This document shows, piece by piece, positions 56,855 to 63,022 of a stretch of 64,000 nt of DNA. Every line of letters starts with the position of its first letter. The first letter of the stretch is position 1. Both the position numbers and the translations under genes were made by a program. The stretch is from CANJIV01 sp046330225 (lineage in GTDB: Bacteria > Actinomycetota > Thermoleophilia > Solirubrobacterales > Solirubrobacteraceae), in contig JAXLTD010000001.1 of NCBI GenBank assembly GCA_046330225.1, positions 186,001-250,000 on the forward strand, read 5' to 3'. The notes under the pieces were generated by a model. It was not told the origin of the DNA. It ran no database searches and saw nothing but the letters and a program-made list of their open reading frames with translations.

Positions 56855-59050
56855 GTTGGGGTGCCGGAGGTGGGCGTTGAAGACCCGCAGAGTGACTCCG
56901 GGGAAGGAGATCGTCGTTGGCTGCAGGCGGGCGTAGTTGGTTGTGCTGTCAGGCGGGGATCCGCCCGTCGTACAGGTGGCGCCCGTGTTCTCGGTTTGGT
57001 TGATGATGCAGCTCGAGCCGGTGCTGGCCGCGTAGTAGCTCGGTGTGAGCGTGACCATGCCCGAATGGCAGTTGGTGCTGGAGTCGTACTTGTGGACTGG
57101 TGCGAGGCCGCTGATCCGCATGTGCAGCCCCCACAGGGCCATCTGGCTGGTTACGGCGCCCATCACCTCGCTGCACGCCTCCTGAATGCCGACCACCAGA
57201 TCTTCGCAGCTATCCGGATCGATTTGCTGTCCGGTGCAGTCGACGCGCCAGCTCTGCGAGTAGGCCCGGGCCAGGTTGTTGCCGATCGTGGCTGCATCAA
57301 AAGCCGGGTAGCCGTAGGCTGCGCGAGGCGCGGAGTTGGCGAGAATGTTGTAGGTGGTCGTTCTCACCACGTAGTAGTTGAGGAATGTGGGGTCCACGAG
57401 GAGCGGGTAGGCGATCCCGGTGGAGCGGTGCTTCACCGTCATGGTCACGCGGTCGCCCGCGGCTCGAACCGTGACGGGCACCTGCTTGCCGTTCGCGTCG
57501 CGTGCCCAGTCGGCGGTCACCACCGCCCGTACCGGCGCCCCTGAGGCCTTCTCTGCCGTTCGCTGCAAGGCCTGCGCGGCGTCCACCTGGCCGCCCACGT
57601 CGCCGGGGTCGTCCACGGTGGTGCCATCACCCGCAGCCGCCTCGAGGCCGTTCCTGGCCTGATGCGATGTGGTGCTGGCGACTGCGACGGTGTGCTCGTC
57701 GAGCTGCTGAAGGCTCTGTCCGTCAAGGAGCTTCACCGTCCACGAGAACTCCTCCGGGGCGCCAGAGTTGCGGATCTCCTTGAACAGTTCGAATCCTGCT
57801 GACACCGGACGGATCAGCGTGTCAGTGCCCGGCTCCGTTTCGCCATAGACGGCGGTGTCGCCGGAGAGGACTGGAGCGTCTGCGCCCGGAGACGTCCCGT
57901 CGGGGACGGCGCAGGGCGCGCCATGGCCGAGCCCCAGCGCCATGCCTCCGTCTGCGGCTTTTGAGACGGCGGCAGAGCTTTGGGCTTGGTTGAGGACGAG
58001 CGCGTCGTCGTCGGACTCGAGCGCCGGATCCACGGTATGCCCATCCAGCCGCTCAGCCCGGTTCGCCTGGAACAGATCAGGCTGAGCAGCCTGGGCCAGC
58101 GCGAGTGCGTCCTCGCTGGTGTGCGAGTCGTGTCCCGGACGTCCGAGGCTTCCGCGCTGATCAGTGCACGGGCTGTAGTCGGGGGCGCAGGGCTGCCCGC
58201 CGGACGTAACGGTGGCACCCCCCGTGCACTCGCTTGCGATGGTGGCGTCTTGCACCTTGAAGGTCTCCGAGCTGCGGTGCCCGACCCCGTCGGTGGCGGT
58301 GACGAGCACGGTGTGCGCGCCCTGTCCGAACGCGCCATTGCGATACACGAACCTCTCGTTCATCGCGCAACGCCGTGGGCTGCACTTCGAGTCGTAGAGG
58401 GCGGCTTGCCAGCCGTCGACTGACACCTCGACTTGGAAAGGTCCGCTATCGCCCAGGCCAGCATCCAGCGCCGTGATCTCCAGCTCGTAGCTGTCGCCGG
58501 ACAGGCTTTCGTTCGTTGCTCCGGCTTCACGAAGGGTTCCGCTGAGGTGCAGTGCAGGCCCACTCCGATCCACCTGAATGTCCAGGGCTCGGCGCTGCAC
58601 GGTCACGCCATCGGCGACCACCTCGACGGCGAGCTGCGCTGGGCCGGCAGGCAGACTCGCAAGCGGAACGCTCACATCGTCAGAGACCGAGCATGACTGG
58701 CCATCGCAACTCAACGGCCTCGTTGCCAGCACTGCGTCGCCATGGCTGACGCGGACCGCTGCCTGTGACGCGTCGACCGACGCCTGGATAGTCAGCTGAT
58801 ACTCCTCCGGGGCGAGGTACGCGCCGTCATACGACGCGAGATCGCCTGAGAGTGCCAGCTCCGAGCTCGATGCCGAGGCCGATGACATCGGGACGGCCAA
58901 GCACGCCGCCGCTGCCCAACAAGCGAGACTGGCGATTCTGCTCGCCGTGCGAGCGCGCGCACTTCTGCCGGTGGTGCGGTGACGGCTCCCGACGCCAGTG
59001 AGATCCGCGATCTTCACCCCCGCGCTCAAACGCCGCCGGAACTGCGCCAT
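56780..59050 (-). CDS. secreted endonuclease/exonuclease/phosphatase protein, 5' part (frameshifted)
   Basis: Most of a ~865-residue exported protein. After a basic N-terminus, TASRIASLACWAAAACLAVPMSSASASS (~35-62) is a signal peptide. Next come immunoglobulin-like beta domains (GTLREAGATNESLSGDSYELEITALDAG; VLVTATDGVGHRSSETFKV), a long middle region like those of large actinobacterial wall/RHS-type proteins, and the start of an EEP domain (TTYNILANSAP, VVGIQEACSEV, VFNAHLRHPN). The true frame ends near 56855. ATG 59050 has GGGAGGGAG 6 nt upstream. An extracellular nuclease or phosphatase is inferred; lower GC suggests transfer. Confidence 0.8.
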   Translation of the reverse strand: MAQFRRRLSAGVKIADLTGVGSRHRTTGRSARARTASRIASLACWAAAACLAVPMSSASASSSELALSGDLASYDGAYLAPEEYQLTIQASVDASQAAVRVSHGDAVLATRPLSCDGQSCSVSDDVSVPLASLPAGPAQLAVEVVADGVTVQRRALDIQVDRSGPALHLSGTLREAGATNESLSGDSYELEITALDAGLGDSGPFQVEVSVDGWQAALYDSKCSPRRCAMNERFVYRNGAFGQGAHTVLVTATDGVGHRSSETFKVQDATIASECTGGATVTSGGQPCAPDYSPCTDQRGSLGRPGHDSHTSEDALALAQAAQPDLFQANRAERLDGHTVDPALESDDDALVLNQAQSSAAVSKAADGGMALGLGHGAPCAVPDGTSPGADAPVLSGDTAVYGETEPGTDTLIRPVSAGFELFKEIRNSGAPEEFSWTVKLLDGQSLQQLDEHTVAVASTTSHQARNGLEAAAGDGTTVDDPGDVGGQVDAAQALQRTAEKASGAPVRAVVTADWARDANGKQVPVTVRAAGDRVTMTVKHRSTGIAYPLLVDPTFLNYYVVRTTTYNILANSAPRAAYGYPAFDAATIGNNLARAYSQSWRVDCTGQQIDPDSCEDLVVGIQEACSEVMGAVTSQMALWGLHMRISGLAPVHKYDSSTNCHSGMVTLTPSYYAASTGSSCIINQTENTGATCTTGGSPPDSTTNYARLQPTTISFPGVTLRVFNAHLRHPNPRRPSGPTRTSRASWAATRSAGRR

Positions 59051-59120
59051 TCTCGGCTCCCTCCCTGCGTCACTCCGGGGCCAGCCGGGCTTGAGAGACG
59101 AACCTACTCCCCCCTTACGG

Positions 59121-59319
59121 TTTTCGTCTTGTAGGGCTCGGCGGGTCGGGCAGGGCTGTTGCCCCTGTCTGTTGGATCTGGGGGTGTTGCCACCTGGCTC
59201 GTCGGGCGCCTCGTGCCGCTGATAGGGACCTGCCCGCCGGGGGCTCATTCGTAAGGTGGATGCGGCTGAGGTGCCCGTCGGGCCCGGCCATCGAGCGAGG
59301 CGACCGAAGGGAGCAGGGG
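59121..59319 (+). ncRNA. candidate IS110 bridge RNA region
   Basis: About 200 bp of non-coding DNA between the inferred left end and the transposase ATG, the position where IS110-group elements encode the structured bridge RNA that pairs with target and donor DNA. Visible stem-loops: CAGGG-CTGTTGC-CCCTG near 59144, GGTG-TTGC-CACC near 59174, and a long CGGGC/GCCCG pairing around 59200-59240. The assignment rests on family knowledge and position; the loops were not matched to the junctions. Confidence 0.4.
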
Positions 59320-60528
59320 ATGGACGGGATCCGGTCCTGGATCGGGCTGGACGTCGGCAAGGCAGATCACCACGCCACCGTCGTTGACGGTGCAGGCACG
59401 GTGCTGCTGGCCTGCGGCGTGTGCAATGACGAGCGGGCGATCGAGGGGCTGCTCGATCAGGCCGGCCCGGACGCGGCGCTGGTAATCGATCAGCCCGGAT
59501 CGATCGGCACGCTCGCGGTGGCTGTCGCCAGGCGGCGCGGGATCCCCGTCGCCTATGTGCCGGGCCTGGTGATGCGCCGCGCGTCTGAGCTCTATCCGGG
59601 CGAGGGCAAGACCGACCGGCGTGACAGCTTCGTGATCGCCGACACCGCGCGGATCCATCAGGCCCGGGTGCACTGGCTGGCTGTTGGCGACGAGCTGCTC
59701 GAAGAGCTGCGCGTGCTCGGCGGCCACGACGACGACCTCGCCCATGACCGCACCCGCACCGCCAACCGGCTGCGCGACCTGCTGCTGCAGGCCTCCCCCG
59801 CAGTCGAGCGGGTCCTGGGGCCCAGGCTCGAGCACCCGGCGGTGCGCGCGCTGCTGGAGCGCTACCCGGCCCCGTCGGCGATGCGCGCCGCCGGCCGCCG
59901 GCGCCTGCAGCGCGTGGTCGCCGGGCTCGCGCCGCGGATGGGCGCCCGGCTCGTCGACGAGCTCCTCGCGGCGCTCGAGGCCCAGACCGTGACCGTCCCC
60001 GCCGAGGAGACGATCGGACGCGTCATCCGTGATCTCGCCCGGGAGCTCTCGCGGCTGGCCGCCGCGCGCGAGCGGCTCGCCGGCGAGATCGAGGCGGTGT
60101 TCAGGCGCCACCCTCAGGCGCCGGTCCTGCTGAGCATCCCGGGAATCGGGGCACGGACCGGAGCACGGATCCTCACCGAGATCGGTGACGCCGCCCGATT
60201 CCCGACCGCCGGCCACCTCGCCGCCTACGCCGGCCTGGCGCCCGTCACCAAGCAGTCCGGCAGCTCGATCAACGCCCAGCACAAGTCACGGCGCGGCAAC
60301 CACCGCCTCAAGAACGCCCTCTGGCTCTCAGCATTCTGCAGCCTGCACCACCCGCCAGCACGCGACTACTACGCCCGCAAACGCTCCGAAGGCAAGAAGC
60401 ACAACGCCGCCATCCTCTGCCTCGCCCGACGCCGCTGCGACCTCATCCACAAGATGCTCACCACCGGCCAGTCCTACGGCGAACTCCCCGCCGGCAAGAC
60501 CCGCCCGCCCGCCCCCGCCGCCGCCTGA
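59320..60528 (+). CDS. IS110-family transposase
   Basis: A 402-residue DEDD recombinase. The N-terminal RuvC-like domain begins SWIGLDVGKADHHATVVDG, and the further acidic residues lie in YPGEGKTDRRDSFVIADTAR. The C-terminal transposase_20 domain has LLSIPGIGARTGARILTEIGDAARF with AAYAGLAPVTKQSGSS, containing the conserved serine. The length is typical. ATG 59320 follows AGGGAGCAGGGG; an earlier in-frame ATG at 59260 has no RBS. The gene appears intact, so the element may be active. Confidence 0.93.
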   Translation: MDGIRSWIGLDVGKADHHATVVDGAGTVLLACGVCNDERAIEGLLDQAGPDAALVIDQPGSIGTLAVAVARRRGIPVAYVPGLVMRRASELYPGEGKTDRRDSFVIADTARIHQARVHWLAVGDELLEELRVLGGHDDDLAHDRTRTANRLRDLLLQASPAVERVLGPRLEHPAVRALLERYPAPSAMRAAGRRRLQRVVAGLAPRMGARLVDELLAALEAQTVTVPAEETIGRVIRDLARELSRLAAARERLAGEIEAVFRRHPQAPVLLSIPGIGARTGARILTEIGDAARFPTAGHLAAYAGLAPVTKQSGSSINAQHKSRRGNHRLKNALWLSAFCSLHHPPARDYYARKRSEGKKHNAAILCLARRRCDLIHKMLTTGQSYGELPAGKTRPPAPAAA

Positions 60529-60598
60529 CCCCCCCAACTTGACAAACCCATAGGGACACCCCCCCTTTCGGCTGTCAAGCGCCGCGAGGCGAGCCGCC

Positions 60599-60922
60599 TA
60601 CTACGCCGACGCGCCGCGGACCGTGCAGCCCGAGCTGGAGCTGGCCCGGCGGGCCTCGACGTTCGAGGAGACGGTCGGCGGCCTGGACGAGGACACCGCG
60701 CTGTTCGAGGCGCGCCGGTGCCTGTCGTGCGGCAACTGCTTCGGCTGTGACAACTGCTACGGCGTCTGCCCGGACAACGCGGTGCTGAAGATCGGCACGC
60801 CGGGCGAGATCGGCACGCCGGCCGAGCAGTATGCGATCGACTACGACTACTGCAAGGGCTGCGGGATCTGCGTGGCCGAGTGCCCGTGCGGGGCGATCAC
60901 GATGGAGCCCGAGACGATTTGA
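60599..60922 (+). pseudogene. truncated 3' end of the oxidoreductase fusion gene (ferredoxin domain)
   Basis: The last 107 codons of the gene ending at 55726, without promoter, RBS or 5' part. The ferredoxin cysteines (CLSCGNCFGCDNCYGVCP; CKGCGICVAECPCGAI) are all kept. A GTG at 60623 could in principle start a 99-residue ferredoxin, but nothing resembling an RBS precedes it. This is probably the original 3' end, cut off from its gene by the intervening 4.9-kb block. Confidence 0.85.
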
Positions 60923-60936
60923 GGGGGCGGGGCCGG
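60599..60936 (+). repeat. 338-bp direct repeat, copy 2
   Basis: Counterpart of 55403-55740, offset 5,196 bp. It begins 28 bp after the inferred right end of the IS110 element. Three synonymous differences from copy 1. Confidence 0.95.
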
Positions 60937-60987
60937 CGGGCGTGCGGGCCACGCGCCGGTGCCGGCGGCACTCCGACCCGGTGCGCG

Positions 60988-62166
60988 CTACCGATCGGCG
61001 AGCGGGGAGGCGCGCCGCAGCCACTCGTCGAACAGCGGATCGACGATGTACCACGAGCCGTCGCGCTCGTCCACGAGCCCGCGGCCGCGCAGGCGCTCGA
61101 GGGCCGGGCGCACCCGCGAATGGCTCGAGAACCCGTACAGGGCCGCCGAGGGCCGGCTCGTGACGTTGTCGCCGCCGCGGTCGGCCAGGAGCTGCAACGC
61201 CCGGACCTCGTTGACCTCGCTCTCGTCGCCGCTCACGAGGACGTTGATGACCGAGGCGAACTCGGAGCGCTCGATGGTCCGCACGAGGCGCTCGTGCGCG
61301 CGGATCGCGGTGTCGAGGCTGACGCCCTCGCCCGCCGAGGTCGCCGCCCAGCACTCCCACGCGATCTGCTGGGTGCTGCGCGGGTGTGAGCTCGTGACGC
61401 CGAGCAGGTAGTCCAGCGCCTGCTCGTCGGCCGGCTTGCCGGTCGCCTCGAACTGGTAGTCGAGGTACTCCAGGAAGTCTGCCCGGCTGATCGTCGGCAG
61501 CTGCATGCTCGAGGCTTCGCCGAAGAGGGGCTGGTGGGAGTCCTCGAGCATCATCTGCAGCGCGTTGCGGATCGAGCCGGTGAACAGCAGCGACACGTGG
61601 TTCGCGCCCGAGCTCATGAGCGCCGACCGGATGATCGCCAGCGGATCGCCGGGGCAGTGCCGCAGACGCTGGAACTCGTCGAAGACGACCACGACGTGGT
61701 CGGACAGCGACCGGATCGCCGCGAGCTGGGCGTGCAGGGCCTCGGCGTTCTGCTCGGGCCGCGCGGCTCCCCGCTTCACCGATCCCTTGACCACCTTCAC
61801 GTCGAAGCCGATCTGCTGCTCGAGCAGCCCGATCTGGCGCTGAGCCGCCCGCCGCACCCGCTTCTCCGGGTGGTCGACCATCGCGTCGTGCACGCAGCCG
61901 ATGAAGCCGGGAATGCTCATGACGCGCTGGAGGTTGATCCTCACGACGTCGAAGGGCGGGGCATCGTCGCCGTGACGCTTGGCCAGCTCGAGCGCGAGCT
62001 GGTTGACGAAGGTCGTCTTCCCGGTATCGCGCGGGCCGAAGAGGGCGACGTTGGTCTGGCCCTTCAGCGTGATCGCGACCTCGCGCGCGAACGCGTCCAT
62101 CCCGACGATCTTCGACGGGTCATCGATGGGGCGGTCCCACACGAACGGGTTCAGCGCGCCGGCCAC
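60988..62166 (-). CDS. AAA ATPase with C-terminal winged-helix domain
   Basis: A 392-residue P-loop ATPase resembling archaeal-type/Orc1-Cdc6-like STAND ATPases. Walker A GPRDTGKTTF (~44-53), Walker B VVVVFDEFQRL, sensor 1 SLLFTGSIRNAL, then a helical lid and a C-terminal winged helix (~310-385: ALQLLADRGGDNVTSRPSAALYG, RVRPALERLRGRGLVDERDG). The last feature suggests DNA or partner binding. GTG start with TACAGT 8 nt upstream. The promoter carries alternating GGTACA/TGTACC repeats. The role is unknown; such ATPases occur in mobile or toxin-antitoxin-like contexts. Confidence 0.82.
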   Translation of the reverse strand: MAGALNPFVWDRPIDDPSKIVGMDAFAREVAITLKGQTNVALFGPRDTGKTTFVNQLALELAKRHGDDAPPFDVVRINLQRVMSIPGFIGCVHDAMVDHPEKRVRRAAQRQIGLLEQQIGFDVKVVKGSVKRGAARPEQNAEALHAQLAAIRSLSDHVVVVFDEFQRLRHCPGDPLAIIRSALMSSGANHVSLLFTGSIRNALQMMLEDSHQPLFGEASSMQLPTISRADFLEYLDYQFEATGKPADEQALDYLLGVTSSHPRSTQQIAWECWAATSAGEGVSLDTAIRAHERLVRTIERSEFASVINVLVSGDESEVNEVRALQLLADRGGDNVTSRPSAALYGFSSHSRVRPALERLRGRGLVDERDGSWYIVDPLFDEWLRRASPLADR

Positions 62167-62174
62167 GACTCAGC

Positions 62175-62221
62175 ACTGTACTGAAAGAAGGTACAGAGTT
62201 GTACCTGCTAGGCGGTACAAC
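62175..62221 (-). promoter_or_regulatory. ATPase promoter with GGTACA/TGTACC inverted repeats
   Basis: Minus-strand -10 box TACAGT (62180-62175) lies 8 nt before the GTG start. Upstream, GGTACA (62190-62195), TGTACC (62200-62205) and GGTACAAC (62214-62221) alternate in orientation. GTTGTACC/GGTACAAC is a perfect 8-bp inverted repeat with an 8-bp gap, and GGTACA/TGTACC a 6-bp one with a 4-bp gap. This looks like a tandem operator covering the core promoter. Confidence 0.55.
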
Positions 62222-62263
62222 ATCGGAAGGCCGGCGGGCAGGCCGCGACGGCCCGCCGCCCGC

Positions 62264-62929
62264 CTATCCCGGCCAGGCGTTCAGGCCCTTGACGAGCAGG
62301 TAGGTCCCGAAGACGGCCAGCACGGCGGCGGCGATCGCGCTGCCGTGGCGCCCGACGAAGCCGCTGATCGCTGCCAGCACCCGGTCGGCGGTGGCGGGCG
62401 CGACCAGCGACAGCAGCAGCGGGCCCCAGGCGGTCACGGTCACGACGACGACGAGGCCGGCGAGCGTGAGCACCTCGTTGCCGAGCCCGACCTTGGCCAC
62501 CGCGACGTCCTTCACCGCCGGGATGAAGAGCGCGAGCGTGCTGATGTTCACGAGCATCATGCCGACGCCGTAGCCGAGATACCGGCCGAGCCGCGGCTCG
62601 GGGTGCGGCGAGGGGTGGCGCGTGCGGTCGCCGCCGTGGTGCAGCACGGCCCGGACGGCCAGGAGCAGGAGGATCACGCCGAGCGCCACGTCGACCCCCG
62701 CCGAGGCCGCCGACACCTGGCCCTTGGTGCCCGAGGCGGCGGCGTGGCGGCAGAGGACGAGGATCGCCGTGCCCAGCGCGCCGACCACGAGCACGTTCCC
62801 GGCCAGGAACACCGCCGCCCGGGCGCGGCCATGCGGGCTGCCGAGCACGAGCACGATGACGCCGAGGATGGTCGGGCTGAGCGCCGCGCCGACGGCGAGC
62901 GGCGCGATCAGGCCCAGGAGGTGGCCCAT
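62264..62929 (-). CDS. GAP/LysE-like membrane transporter
   Basis: A 221-residue integral membrane protein with six predicted helices: LLGLIAPLAVGAALSPTILGVIVLVLGSP at the start is typical of the GAP (Sap/LysE-related) family, and the layout is two sets of three helices with a His-rich cytoplasmic loop (~95-113). Family members export peptidoglycolipids, amino acids or are uncharacterised. It sits between two terminator hairpins upstream and the ATPase promoter downstream, so it is probably a single-gene unit. Confidence 0.8.
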   Translation of the reverse strand: MGHLLGLIAPLAVGAALSPTILGVIVLVLGSPHGRARAAVFLAGNVLVVGALGTAILVLCRHAAASGTKGQVSAASAGVDVALGVILLLLAVRAVLHHGGDRTRHPSPHPEPRLGRYLGYGVGMMLVNISTLALFIPAVKDVAVAKVGLGNEVLTLAGLVVVVTVTAWGPLLLSLVAPATADRVLAAISGFVGRHGSAIAAAVLAVFGTYLLVKGLNAWPG

Positions 62930-62950
62930 GCCTGCACCTTCGGCGCTTGG

Positions 62951-62975
62951 GGTCCGCGCCTTGAAGGCGCGGACC
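62951..62975. terminator. hairpin downstream of the phosphofructokinase gene (second)
   Basis: GGTCCGCGCC (62951-62960), loop TTGAA, GGCGCGGACC (62966-62975): a perfect 10-bp stem, 21 bp upstream of the transporter start on the minus strand. It could terminate read-through or act in the transporter leader. Confidence 0.6.
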
Positions 62976-62985
62976 TGGGGCCGCC

Positions 62986-63008
62986 GCCGCCGGGCCGGCC
63001 CCGGCGGC
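62986..63008. terminator. hairpin downstream of the phosphofructokinase gene (first)
   Basis: GCCGCCGGG (62986-62994), loop CCGGC, CCCGGCGGC (63000-63008): a perfect 9-bp stem 14 nt past the phosphofructokinase stop on the minus strand, in tandem with the hairpin at 62951-62975. Confidence 0.65.
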
Positions 63009-63022
63009 CCGAAACGGTCGGC

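Larger units (their letters stand above)
59109..60571 (+). mobile_element. IS110-family insertion sequence (ends approximate)
   Basis: A ~1.45-kb element around the IS110 transposase. A 12-bp near-perfect direct repeat CCCCCCTT(A/T)CGG at 59109-59120 and 60560-60571 probably marks the two junctions. IS110 elements lack terminal inverted repeats and recombine at a short core shared by donor and target. An alternative pair, ATAGGGAC at 59222-59229 and 60550-60557, would give a shorter element with little room for the guide RNA. The ends are therefore uncertain. Confidence 0.6.

Noticed and set aside
60623..60922. A stand-alone 99-residue ferredoxin gene
   Set aside because: It is a copy of the fusion gene's 3' end with no RBS or promoter; better explained as a truncated repeat.
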